This document shows, piece by piece, positions 1 through 10,890 of a stretch of 64,000 nucleotides of DNA. The stretch lies in contig MNCI01001992.1 of NCBI GenBank assembly GCA_015680685.1, positions 441,343-505,342 of the forward strand, given 5' to 3'. The notes below the pieces were generated by a model. It was not told the origin of the DNA and did not search any database. It worked only from the letters and a program-made list of their open reading frames with translations. Numbering within the stretch: the stretch's first letter is position 1; every line of letters begins with the position of its first letter. Position numbers and translations under genes: made by a program. The DNA is from Gnetum montanum (Eukaryota; Streptophyta; Gnetopsida; Gnetales; Gnetaceae).

Positions 1-79
1 AACCAATGAACCATAGGAGGACCTCAAAACCCAAAACCAAAGAAAAGAGGAAATATCCAACAACCTATGGCTGAAGTTC

Positions 80-1060
80 ACATTTTGGAATGCATGGAGA
101 AAGTAAAGCATAAATGGCACAATAAGTCCATGTCCAACAACAAAATCTTCCTCAATGTAATCGATCAAGTTAGATAGTCTCTCAAGTAAAAGAACACAAC
201 TCTAAGCTTGTATGACCTAATCATGACTTCTACCAATATCATGAGGCACTAGTCAAAATGTTGACTTCCATCCTCATTAGCGAAGAGATCCCTACTAATG
301 AGGAATATATTCATGTGATAATGGTTCCTTCTTCATTGAGGGAAGGAAAGCCAACATCATCTATGTTTTATGATAGCAAAATTAAAGCTAGCCCCCAAAA
401 TAATGAAGTGATCAAGGCTTCTCTTTTCATCATGATTCAGGTGGGGTAGTTTAAGGTGTATTGAGTGCATGTTGACAATGGAGTTGCAACGAATGTCATC
501 CCATTCATCATTGTTGAACACTTGGGCTTAATAGAGTAGATACAACCCACAACAACTATCGTTCATAAGTCCTTCAATGGGTCAAAGGTTGCTATCAAGG
601 GGTCTATCTCCTTGGACTTTATAGTAGGTGAGATATTCTCCATGACCATCAATTTCTTAGGGGTGGGAGAGATGCAAAGGTTTAACCTTCTCTTGGAAAG
701 ACCTTCATTGGCTCAACTACAAGTTGTGTCTTCACCTATCCACCAAGATATTCACCTTCCTTACAAGAAAGGTGAAATTATCATTCATGGTGATAACATG
801 GTTACCCTAGTTATCAGTAATGTGAACATAGAGTAGGTGTCTAAAGTGGTGCTTTAGGAGGAAACTCTCAGCCATGAAGTCCACCAACCTAAGAGAGAGG
901 AGTAAGCCAAGATCGAAAATGATGAGCAATGAGATGGTTTATGTGATGAACTCACTTTCAACATCATTAGTAAAGGGGATAGTGAGTACAAACTTGTGCA
1001 GGATAGGCCTTATATGTTTCCTAACCTTTTAAAGACTAGGAAGAGTATGCACAAGTAATA
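80..1060 (+). pseudogene. Ty3/gypsy (Tat-like) gag-protease remnant
   Basis: Two readable stretches (258-449 and 612-836) and the sequence between them give a broken gag C-terminus and aspartic protease of a Ty3 element. Around 470-530 the reading VHVDNGVATNVIPF is a retropepsin active-site region with DNG in place of the usual D-S/T-G. It is followed by FNGS, then FNLLLERPS and SSPIHQDIHLPYKKGEIIIHGD, which matches the plant Tat-type pattern (NLLLGRPW, SxLHQ, I-x-VHGD). Several stops, mostly TAG, interrupt the frame and no reverse transcriptase follows. The lineage is assigned by eye from this pattern. The fragment continues past the left edge of the window. Confidence 0.7.
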
Positions 1061-1342
1061 TGTAATCTTACTCCTTCCATGCTACACCTTGGTAACCTTT
1101 ACAACCACATGCATCATAACCATTTAGCGTAAGTTTTCTCTTTATTAATTCAATGTTCCTTTTCTCTATGTTTTATTCTACTTTTTATGCATATAGCCTA
1201 GAAATTTATTTTAGTTGCATTTCTATTTATTATGGCCTTATTTATTTCTTTAATTTACTTGGTTAGCATGATTTAAACTAAGAAACCATAACAATTTTTA
1301 AAATAGAAAAATCACTAATAAATATGAGTTTCCTTACAACAT
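1061..1342. other. AT-rich stretch, no gene seen
   Basis: Transition from the protease remnant to the tandem repeat. I see no coding or structural signal. Confidence 0.5.
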
Positions 1343-1721
1343 AACATGGCTCACCATGGCCTTAAACTGGCAAAACAATGTAACATGATTCCCCCATGGC
1401 CTTAAAACTAGTAAAACAACATCAACGGTCCACTATGGCCTAAAACTGGAAACATAACATGGCTCATCATGATCTTAAACTAACAAAACAACATCCATGG
1501 ATTGCCATGGCCTAGAATTGTAACATAACATGGCTTGCCATGGCCTTAAACTAGCAGAATAATGTAACACGGTTTGCCATGGCCTAAAACTAGCAACATA
1601 ACATTGCCTGCCATGTCCTTAAACTAGCAAAAAAATGTAACATGGTCCACCATGGCCCATGGCTTGCGTTGGCCTAAACTAGCAAAGCAACATCCACAAC
1701 CTGCCATGGCCTAAAATTGCC
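1343..1721. repeat. Degenerate tandem repeat, about 38-bp unit, ten copies
   Basis: Ten imperfect copies of a unit of about 38-41 bp. Each is centred on CCATGGCC-TTAAACTAGC and followed by an AACAATGTAACATGG or AACATCC type spacer. The CCATGG core is palindromic and survives in most copies. The array is non-coding in all frames. Units alternate between two spacer types, so the older period may have been a dimer of about 78 bp. Confidence 0.85.
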
Positions 1722-2460
1722 AAACATCTCTTTAATTCTATTTATGTTTAGCCTATAATCACATCAATTAGCCATTTAACTTTATCATCAACATAGCCAT
1801 TTACAATGTTTATAAAACTAAAACAATATATATAACCAAAAATGAAACCAAATATTTAAATTTAAAGTATTTATAACATACATACCCATGGTCACATTGT
1901 GTGGCAAAAAGTTAAAAAATAATAGTAGTCATCCATAACATAATCTAGGCTAATAATAGCCATCAGCATAAAAACAAAAACACATAGCCAACAAGTTGAA
2001 ATGGGCAGATGAAGGATGTTAAGAGGCATTTGGAGGAGGAAGTGTTGGGTCATCCTCGCCCTCATCGTTGGGGCCATTAATGTTTCCTAATGCCTAAAAT
2101 GCAACAACCCATAGCTAATCAATAACCAACAACCAAAACTATAACCTCAATAAAATCATAACTTAAATAAAAATAAAACTAAAATATAGAATACATCAAA
2201 ATTTTGGGGAATCTAGCTCCATGACTTCCAAAGGTAAATATTGAGGTCATTCTCCAAACAATGGAGAATCTGGTCTTTTGTCATGTTAGCCTAGGAAATA
2301 TCCCCAAAGTCAACACTGGTGAAGATGCTAGTTCTATCTACTATGGTCCAAGTAGGTGGCTCCTAGGTAATCATAGTTGCAGAGGTCTCACCTACAATAG
2401 TGATGATTTGAGGGGTAGGGGATTTCTCCACTGTGAAAGTGTTCTCAAATAGCTAGTAGG
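1722..2460. other. No gene seen
   Basis: AT-rich sequence with only short chance ORFs. No LTR, tRNA-like or coding pattern recognised. Confidence 0.4.
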
Positions 2461-2464
2461 CACT

Positions 2465-3425
2465 CTCTACCTAGACCCCCTAAATAAACAACTCTCTCTT
2501 GCATTGTTTAAATGAATCCTCTTTGATCCACTTTAGATAGGCCTCATGATTAGCCTTATACTATCACTTATGATCCTTTTGTGTCCTACTCCACTCTAGG
2601 ATCAAAGCCTAGTGATCTTTCCAATCCTCAACTTTTTGAAAGATGAGGTCAATCTACATTTGCTACTCCACCATCTACTATGAGAGTGCTACCTTGTCCT
2701 GGAAGGCATGCTAGTAGTAAGTCCATGTGATCTATTTAGTCCACAATTTTCTTGAGTTTGCCACTTGGGCTTCAACAAAGGCCTTGTTGTCCTAGAGATC
2801 TCTAGTCACATCCTTCTACCATTGAGTTTTCTCCCTCGAGGCCACAACTTGCTCCCATAGGGATTCTTTGGACCTTTCTATCTCCCATGAAATTTTTGTG
2901 CATGAAAATGATAGATTAGTTGTAGTTTCATACAACTTCAAGGATGCACTCTGTACATCAAAGGGAAGCTTTGGCAATGAGTCAATCTCCATGTCTCGGC
3001 TGGGATCCCACTCCACAAATGACATTGCATAAACATGAAATACAATCATAAACATAGTAAGGCTACTAAACAATAGAAAATAAAGTTCTTACCCATCTTA
3101 GGTGCAACTTGGTGTAGTCGATTGACAATGTCCTTGGCCATCCCATGCATGAACTCCACCTTGTCCAAGACCTCTACCCATGGTTTCACATGAAACATAG
3201 GAACAATGACCTGAATTGGTGGCTTAGGAACTACTTTAAGCATAACTATCATCGAATGGTTAGGAAGAAAGCCAAACCTAAAATAATAAGATATAATAAG
3301 AAGCATTAACATAGGTGCATACCTAGCTCCTCCTATTCCTCCTCTGGGATGACAATAGAAAATGTGCCTAGCATACCCTCACCGAACAAGACATATAAAT
3401 CATCTATATCTACGTTAGCTATCCC
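2465..3425 (-). pseudogene. Unrecognised coding remnant, possibly with introns
   Basis: On the minus strand, 3,073 down to about 2,465 reads as one charged, probably coiled-coil segment (VEWDPSRDMEID, then KLYETTTNLSFSC, then VTRDL-DNKAFVEAQVANSRKLW). It is broken only by stops, mostly TAG. The segment 3,312-3,046 reads VVPKPPIQVIVPMFHVKPWVEVLDKVEF (quoted in parts) and is bounded by sequences that look like splice sites: ATTTTAG before it, and GTAAGA just after AAGATG. The AT-rich piece between the two coding stretches would be a short intron. However, the splice joining I can draw puts the two sides out of frame, so the intron model is unproven. I do not recognise the family. Confidence 0.4.
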
Positions 3426-3436
3426 TTCAACCTCAT

Positions 3437-4200
3437 GCTACTATAAGAGTGCCTTCTCTATTCCCAACCATACGAATCAATAATGTTCACTAAGTGATTT
3501 GGTTGAATTTTGTAGACTTTAGCTTTCTAGGTACATTGGGTCTAGAAGGTGAACCTTAACAATTGTGATCGTTGTCTTCTTAGTTTTACTTGTGAGGTGC
3601 AAGTGTATGGTTAAGTGTAACTAAGGCATCTAATTTTAATCATTTTATTTTTTATCTTTTAATCACCTAAGTGCTGAAAATAGAGTAAGAAATGTTTAGT
3701 TAATCTATTTAATCTAGTAACTAACACTTAACTAATCCTATCATAAGCATCTGTTTCCACTTTTCATACATATCTTGAACATGTTGCAATGCTATTGGGT
3801 TACCAAGTGTTAGGCACTACTAGGATTAACAAGCGTAACTTATGCTCAAAGTGGTCATACTTATGTTCATTAATTATTCACTATTAATTAATTACATAAA
3901 AACATTAAAGTAAATTGCATGAATGTTAAATGCATAAAGTAAACATTAAGCTAATCCAAGTGCTATAAGGTTTGATTAGAAAAGCTAATCTTTATTGTCA
4001 TTTACACTGAGGTGCTCAAGTACATCAGTGCTCAAATAGAGATCCATATACTTTTCAACTTCTACTACGGGCACTTAGAAAATATTCTAACTTTGAAGAA
4101 AACAAACTACAAGAGCTTTACTACAACTAAGGAATGTAATGTTTGGGTCGTGCACCCAAGTTCTATATTTATATGTAAGCATGCATCCTGCAATATCATA
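3437..4200 (-). repeat. Athila-type LTR remnant (minus strand)
   Basis: Read on the minus strand, this matches the R-U5 part of the Athila LTRs in the 22-60 kb cluster, closest to the LTR at 59,139. It has a TATA-like ATATAAATATAG near 4,160, then AGAATATTTTCTAAGTGCCC, GATCTCTATTTGAGCAC, CAATAAAGAT, AACACTTGGTAACCC, and GGTTGGGAATAGAG near the end. The U3 side (above about 4,200) could not be delimited. No primer binding site follows at the left end, so the LTR is truncated there and joined to the coding remnant at 2,465-3,425. Confidence 0.75.
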
Positions 4201-4442
4201 TATCTAGTAATGTAGCACATGTTACAATATTAGGGCTTTGATATCAGAGCTATTGTATCAGAGCTTCGATATCATAGCCTATGAAGAATACAATTCATCA
4301 CCAACCCAAGAAGCTATCATTAACCATCACAAACATCTCAACAATGGCTAGTTCTCATCTCAAAAATAGAACTATAGGTTTTCTAACCAATACATGCAAG
4401 GCTTAGACTACCACACACACCAACAGTTAAGGGTTCTAAAAT

Positions 4443-4870
4443 AGGGATGTTGCATCCTTCCTTCCTTTTTTGAATGTTTCTCTAAGAAGATCCAAGAATA
4501 AGTGGTACACAAAACCACTTCAACCTTCCAAGTTACATTTTAAGCATATTGTCTTTCTAAAGCACCTTAACCATCAATATAACCTTAATTTTCAACTTCT
4601 TTTATATCCTATCAACTATCTTCATTGATTTTTCCACCTAACATCAAGTTGTAATTGAACATCATGCTAATTTATCATATGGATTTGATTTGAAACATAC
4701 TTTCTCAATATTAATACATGAAATACATCATAAATCCCTAGTATTTGTGGTGGCAACTAATTTGATGTGTCTCCACTTCTCCAACTCTTTTCAAGACCTC
4801 AAAGGGACCAACAAACCTTGGTATAAACTAACTTGATATCCAAATCTCTAACATGTGACTCATGAAAAAA
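4443..4870 (-). pseudogene. Chromovirus-type Ty3 integrase C-terminus remnant
   Basis: The minus strand reads VGPFEVLKRVGEV, LPPQILGIYDVFHVLILRKY, then VQLQLDVRW, then WKVEVVLCTT. This is the recognisable C-terminal end of plant chromovirus integrases (GPFEVL-RIG-VAY-L-LPP-L--VH-VFHVS-LRKY), running towards a chromodomain-like tail. It is followed on the same strand by a purine run (GGAAGGAAGGA, 4,457-4,467) and TGCAACATCCC, which has the look of a polypurine tract and the start of a 3' LTR. Several stops and the loss of everything upstream of 4,870 make it a dead fragment. Confidence 0.7.
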
Positions 4871-5660
4871 TCCTAAAATACTTTAACTATCCACTTAATG
4901 GTGTTTTTTAAAAGCAAATGGAAACTTTTGTTTTAATGGTGATTAATTTGATGAAGGTAAAATTAGGTGGATGTGATGAGGTACCATTGGAACAAGATAC
5001 AACTTGACCTTGGACTTTTGAAAAGGATGAACATGCTATGCATTGAAATTATCCTATTATTTTTCATGGTAATATGCCCTATGTTCAAGAGAAAAGAGGT
5101 TTTATCCCTATGCTTTCATTGTACATTCTCTATTTTCACCTCATCATGTGTTATGTCTCTCAAGTACCCTACGAGAAGCTAATATGAAATTATTGGAAAT
5201 AATGTATCCTCACCATTAAATCATTAGGTGCAAATGGGCACCTTTGTGGTGGATTATTTAGGAACATAGAGGATAGGATCCTACTAGTGAAGGACGTACT
5301 TGGATAATTTTTGGTGCAAGAACCACAAATATCCTAATGTCTCTTATTTAATTTGTTTCAATTTGGATAATTTCAATAAATTTATGACTGATTTTATGCA
5401 TATTCTCTATGATTCCTACTTGAAATTGTTCAGTTAATTTTATTTTTGCATATTCAAATCTTTATTTAGGAATTGCAATTGCTACATTTTTATAAAACCT
5501 CTTTAGCTAGGCCTACAAACATTGAAAAATTAAATTTTGTAATGGAAAATGATAGTTTTCACAAAACAATATCATTGATTATGCATTGCATCAACACTAC
5601 CTAACAACTAAGTAAATCTATAACTAAAATTGGAATAGTTTTTTATTATGTCCTCAAACC
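4871..5660. other. No gene seen
   Basis: AT-rich DNA. The only plus-strand ORF of note (4,967-5,182, 71 codons) shows no family pattern or compositional support, so I treat it as chance. Confidence 0.4.
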
Positions 5661-5667
5661 TGCAGGA

Positions 5668-6015
5668 TCTATTAGACAAATGAAATATACATAGAATACA
5701 TAGCAAACACTTCCTTAATAAAGTTACCAAGTTTCCTTGGGGCTACATCAAATAGGTCTTTTAATCTTTTAGTTGTAATTTTCCATTTGTGGTGATAATG
5801 TTCTAAAATAGGACATTGCAAACATATGTGATGCTCATCTTCAATTACTTCCTAATTGCATCGACGACAAGTTCTCTCTTCTCATGGAGTCCTGATCCAT
5901 ATACTTGTTTCAATTCTAAAATAGTGAGAGCTTAATTTTGCCTAGTTAATTTGACATCGTAGATGAAGGGATATAGCAACACATAAATAAGTTGTTTTGT
6001 TTTTGAAGCCTTCAC
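5668..6015 (-). pseudogene. Reverse-transcriptase C-terminal remnant with C-x2-C / EDEHH-x3-C motif
   Basis: The minus strand reads LAKLSSHYFRIETSIWIRTP, one stop, EERTCRRC, one stop, EVIEDEHHICLQCP, and continues to a TAA at 5,668. This is the pattern (LAK-RLS-H-L-IETGRW-R-P--ER-C--C---VEDE-HFL--C) found C-terminal to the reverse transcriptase in many non-LTR-type or otherwise unassigned RT proteins. The putative zinc ligands are the paired Cys, the His and the last Cys. Only the tail survives, with two in-frame stops, so no activity is expected. The pattern is seen directly; the assignment to an RT protein is from family knowledge. Confidence 0.55.
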
Positions 6016-6199
6016 TAATATTAGTAAGGTAGACTTGCTTTTTACGTGTTGGATTATTCCATATGTGCAAAAGTGCCTTATCTCTAATACTTTTACATAG
6101 CTGTTTTGTACATAATGAAGAACCTCGGCCTCAAATCTATATATATGTGCACACTCAACATAGTTCATTTTTATCATTTTTTTAAAAATGAACATAGAG

Positions 6200-6630
6200 C
6201 TAAATGATGTTTGGCCCTTTAAAGCATTTTATCATTAGCCATCAAAATACATACATTTGCACTTCTATCAAGATGTGATTAAAATTATGTGCAACAAATT
6301 TATTACCAAAGTTATTTCATTGTAGATTATTTTTAAAAAATATAAAACTTGCCGAGTTTTAATCATAACACAAGGCATATACTTAAAGAGTTTCGCAGAA
6401 AGGTTAATATAGCCATAACACAAATTATGTAATCATACACTCCGTACACATCGTAATTTTATATGTATTTTTTATTCGCTAGGCAAGAATCAAGTTGAAG
6501 AGTTTGAACGGTATGCCACGTTACAACGGTAGCTTTGCGTTAACCCATTCCATGGGGATTAAATGGGTAAATAATTCATTGGCATGGAATGGACTGGACT
6601 CTGGCAGATGCTTTGAATTAAATAGAACAG
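6200..6630. other. No gene seen
   Basis: Intergenic sequence between the RT remnant and the duplicated promoter region of the receptor kinase. Confidence 0.4.
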
Positions 6631-6636
6631 CGCATA

Positions 6637-7255
6637 CTTTCCATGATTAAGCTGTTCGTCTCCTTTTAAATTTTGCTTAGAAAATTCAGAGAAAATGCGT
6701 TGGGCTGACCCTTACGGAATGCAGAAATCAGATTCCTGTTCAACACGGCATGCCATTAAAGGTGCTTTTCCAACAATAAAAGTTTGATGTCTGTCCAGAA
6801 AGTCACCCAACAATGATTTTCTTGATTAGGTTCCGTAATGATTTTCTCCACTAGGTTCCGTAGCATGTATTAAGAATTTACGGAATTTACATCTTCAACT
6901 CAACAATGATTTTCTTGATTAGGTTCCCTAATGATTTTCTTGACTAGTTCCGTAGCATGTGTTAAGAATTCATGGAATTTAGATGTTCAACCAGAAACGA
7001 CGATTACGCGGGCCACAGAATTCCAAAAGATGAAGCACATTTCTCGTGCATGTACTTTCCATGGTCAATTTTGTTTAAAAAATTTAGGGAAAACGCGTTG
7101 TGCCGACTTTTTTTAAAAAAAGAAAATTGTTCTCCATCAATGTCTGTCCAAATTCCAAAAGTCACCCAAGGGAGAAGTGCGTTCAATGATTTTCCGTGAA
7201 TCCTTAACATCGCATAGCATCGTGTATTAACTGTTAAGAATTCATGAAATGTATA
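6637..7255. repeat. Duplicated segments upstream of the receptor kinase
   Basis: Two levels of duplication. (1) A 93-bp tandem pair starts at 6,808 and 6,901 (both CAACAATGATTTTCTTGATT) and runs through CCGTAGCATGT and TTAAGAATT. (2) A divergent duplication with a period of about 400 bp: 6,637-6,820 and 7,045-7,172 share ACTTTCCATG, a GAGAAAATGCGTTGGG-like piece, and TGTCTGTCCA with AGTCACCCAA. The second copy is followed by a third version of the AATGATTTTC / CATAGCATCGTG / TTAAGAATTCATG block (7,184-7,245). The whole lies 215-830 bp upstream of the kinase start codon, in its likely promoter. Confidence 0.75.
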
Positions 7256-7339
7256 ACTTTCCAGGAAAACGAGAATTATTTGGGAAACAAGCTAGTGCAC
7301 AAAATAGAAAAACTTCAATTTGATACCTTATTTAACTAA

Positions 7340-7467
7340 TCCACATAAATTTATAAACAAATAGTCAAATGGCTAAACATGGGTAAAGCAGTTTAAATTG
7401 AGCTCAACATCCACAGCAATTCTGTATTATTACATACACTTTCCCTTCATTCCCCTAGAGCATCACA
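7340..7467 (+). promoter_or_regulatory. Probable core promoter and 5' leader of the receptor kinase
   Basis: The AT-rich motif CATAAATTTATAAAC at about 7,343-7,357 is the best TATA-like candidate. It is followed by a pyrimidine-rich leader (ACTTTCCCTTCATTCCCC) up to the ATG at 7,468. It is chosen by position and composition only. Confidence 0.3.
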
Positions 7468-10400
7468 ATGGCGACCTCCTCCTCCTCTGCTGCTCCTTCT
7501 CTTTGCCTTCTTCTTTGTTTGTGCTTTTTCCTTCTCTTTTTCTTCTTCTTTGCTGCTGCTGTTGAAGCTCGCATCCATCATGATGGAGCTGTGAATGATA
7601 TGAGAGCACTGATTCAATTTAAGAAATGCATCACCAGCGATCCACTCTCTCTTCTCCACAATTGGGATGATCATGACGCCACTGCATGCAATTGGACTGG
7701 AATCAGCTGCTCCACCAAACACCAAGGCCGAGTTGTGGAGATTGTTCTGAACAATGCCGCTCTGCGTGGATCTCTCTCTCCCCACCTCTCCAACTTATCA
7801 TTCCTGCAGGTACTTGACGTTTTTAATAACTCTTTATCTGGTACAATTCCACCATCCCTTGGTACACTGCGGAGGCTTAAACAGTTGAATCTATGTGATA
7901 ATGAATTTGAAGGTGGGATTCCTTATCAGATAGGAAACCTTTCTTCGTTGCAGTTGCTTGGTCTGTGTACAAATTCCTTGGATGGTGACATTCCTCAGTC
8001 CCTTGCAACACTCAAAAACCTTAACCTGTTTGATGTTTACCAAAATCGGTTGACTGGACAAATCCCTCCTTGGCTGGGAGCACTCCATAAACTTGAAATA
8101 CTTGAGCTGGCTGAGAACAACATTCACGGCGTCATTCCTGCTCAATTGGGCAACCTTTCTTTACTGCAAGATCTTAGCCTTGGACCCAATCATCTGAACG
8201 GTTTCATTCCTTGCTCACTTGCCAGTCTCTACCGTCTCACTGATGTTCTTCTTTACCAAAACAATCTGAGTGGAACCATTCCGTCCTGTTTACGCAACCT
8301 CACAGCTCTTATAAATCTAGAATTCTCTATTAATAATTTGCATGGCGATCTTCCTACCTGGCTGGGCAGCTTTAACAAACTACAGTACTTGGGTTTATCT
8401 GTGAACGGATTCACGGGGAACATCCCACAGTCATGGCACAATCTCACCGAACTCCAAGGCCTGGACTTGGCCAATAACAGATTGTCGGGAACACCATTGT
8501 CATGGTTGACAACACACTGGACAGAACTCATGATTCTCAATCTCCAAGACAATTACTTCACCAGTGGAGTGAGGACACCTGGGCAGCCTATTCCAATCCT
8601 CCGAACTCTATCCAATTCCTCTCTTCTAACAGATCTAGTAATAGATAACAACCTGTTAACGGGAACGTTACCGCCCAACTTTGGGAGGTCCTTGCCCGAT
8701 CTTCAGCGTTTGAGTTTATCTGAAAATTTTATCTCTGGCGACATCCCTCCCAGCGTAGGAAACTTTTCATCTCTTTTGCAGCTTGATCTGAGTGGTAATG
8801 AAATCAGCGGTACCATTCCTACTCAAATTACAAATGTGAAGTCACTGCAAAGCATTGATCTCGGAAGAAACAAGCTAAAAGGCCACGTTCCCACCGAGAT
8901 ATCTCTGTTGAACAAGTCACTTGGCTATCTCTATCTCTCAAATAATATGTTGTCTGGTTCCATTCCCGTTGATATTGGAAAACTGGTCAATCTGCGAGGC
9001 CTGAAACTTAGTAGGAATCTGCTGTCAGGACAAATTCCTTCAGAGATAGGAGACTGCCTTGTTCTGGAAGACCTTGTACTATCAGCAAACAATTTGTCTG
9101 GGTCAATTCCACCAGAAGTTGCCGGTCTCAAAACCATTATATTCCATTTTGATTTGTCGGCAAATGGCCTGACAGGAGAAGTACCTCCGGGAATAGAAGG
9201 ATTACAGATGGCACAATATATAGATCTTACAAGCAACCATCTTTATGGAAACATGGCATCTTACATGGATAGCTGGTTGGATGCCCGCCAAATCAATCTC
9301 AGTTTTAATCATTTCACCGGCAACATTTCCAAATCAATTGGGAATAAGCTCACCCAACTTGAAAGCATAGATCTGTCTGGTAACAACTTCACTGGACCTC
9401 TGCCTACGTCCCTGTTCAATCATTCCAACCTCTATTTTTTGAACGTTTCTTACAACTACTTTGATGGAGAAGTCCCTTGTATGCACAGTTCTTCCTCAAA
9501 AAAGCTAAGATTGACAAGATTGTTGTTTCTTGGTAATTTGAATTTATGTGGAAGATGTTTTGGCCTGAAAGCTTGTCTACCGTCTCCTTCTCAGGAACAC
9601 AAGTCTTATTCTAAGAAAAACAGTATTCTGAAAACTGTGCTTGGCATTCTAGGTGGGCTTTTATTGCTGGTTGTTGCAGCCATTTCCTTCTTTTTTAAAA
9701 GATCCAAGACATCCAAAGGGAAAAATCTATGGCTAAGCGAAAAATTCTTAAAGATATCTGTGGAGGAACTTCAAAGGGCAACTGAAAATTTCAGTGATTC
9801 AAACTTGGTAGGTGAAGGCAGCCATGGAAAGGTCTACAGGGGTGTTTTAACCTCCGGATTGCTGGTTGCTGTGAAACTTTTCACTTCTGCAACACAGACT
9901 GGAACTGAGAAAAACTTCAAAAAGGAATGTCATGCTTTAGGGAAAGTGAGACATCGCAACATTTTGAAGATCATCACTGTGGTCTGGTCTGAGGAATTAA
10001 AAGCCCTGGTAATGCCGTTAATGAGCCATGGAAATCTCCATTTTCTTCTTCACAGTAGACAGGATGGTCAATTGACTCCATTAAGTTTCGCAATCAGAGT
10101 GAAAATATTAAGAGAGTTAGGGAAGGGGCTTAGTTATTTGCATCATGATTGTGAATTTCAGGTCATTCACTGTGACATTAAACCAGAGAATGTACTGTTG
10201 GATGATGAAATGACTGTCAAGCTCTCTGATTTTGGAATATCTAGACTGATTGGAGACTTTGATTATCCAACAGCATCATCTTCTCTTGCTGTGAAAGGCT
10301 CTATTGGTTACATTGCTCCAGGTATGCGTTTTTTATTCTTACCTTTTCTACATATATATGCTCCTTGGATGATGAGGGGAAAACACTAAATTTCAAGCAA

Positions 10401-10890
10401 TGATTTTTCAGAGTATGGAATTGGAGAAACAATATCTGTGAAAGGTGATGTATACAGCTTTGGAGTGGTTACCTTGGAAGTCATCACAAGATTGAAGCCC
10501 ACACATGACATGTTTTCAGGGGATCTCACACTGCCATTGTGGATCTCCATGGCCTTGCAAGGACAGTCAGCAGAGGTAAGAAGAGAGACAATTAAAGGTA
10601 TTATAAAAATAGCAGATGAAAGTGGAGGAGGAATTGAAATGGACAAAGATGAAGAATTGTCAATGGTGGAAAGCATTTTGATGCTTGGTCTAAGATGCAC
10701 TTGCCAAAATGCTTCCATGAGGCCTAGCATGAAGGAAGTTGAGTCTTATCTACAATCAGCTGTTTTTCTGAATCCACAAGATCAAGGGACACTACCAAGA
10801 AACTTGGAAGAAGTTATTAGCATTGTAGAATCACAGCCTCCTCTCCTTCGCAGAAGGGAAGAAGCTAAAAGTTCAACGTTTTCTTCTTAA
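7468..10890 (+). CDS. LRR receptor-like kinase, subfamily XII type (Xa21/EFR/FLS2-like)
   Basis: Two coding exons, 7,468-10,321 and 10,412-10,890, with a 90-bp GT-AG intron, give 1,110 aa. Residues 1-33 are a hydrophobic signal peptide (poly-Leu/Phe). Residues 43-81 are an LRR N-terminal cap ending in CNWTGISC. About 85-690 are some two dozen 24-residue LxxLxxLxLxxNxLxGxIP repeats with many N-glycosylation sequons, then a Cys cap (C694, C697, C703). About 719-743 is the membrane helix, then a basic stop-transfer. The cytoplasmic kinase starts near 772: glycine loop GEGSHG at 782-787, Lys803 in VAVK, Glu820, catalytic HCDIKPEN at 901-908, DFG at 921-923, then IAPEYG across the splice junction. 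HCD in place of HRD makes it a non-RD kinase, as in pattern-recognition receptors such as FLS2, EFR and Xa21, and the intron sits where Xa21 has one. It is therefore likely a plasma-membrane immune or peptide receptor with unknown ligand. The reading frame is intact, the only such gene in the window. Confidence 0.95.
10322..10411 (+). other. Kinase-domain intron of the receptor kinase
   Basis: Donor G|GTATGCG and acceptor TTTTTCAG|AGTATG. Splicing joins GCTCCAG to AGTATGGA, giving IAPEYG, the conserved end of the activation segment, and keeps the frame (phase 1). Without splicing the frame stops at 10,389, truncating the kinase before subdomain IX. Confidence 0.92.

Noticed and set aside
1343-1721. 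CRISPR-like array
   Set aside because: The units are degenerate throughout with no constant repeat and variable spacer structure, and the window is plant nuclear DNA.
4227-4272. Two TATCAGAGC motifs resembling Met-tRNA primer binding sites
   Set aside because: No LTR end TG...CA lies directly before them on the plus strand, and they are embedded in short GATATC-like repeats.
7447-7785. 112-codon ORF antisense to the start of the receptor kinase
   Set aside because: It is a shadow of the signal-peptide and first-repeat coding sequence and shows no own features.
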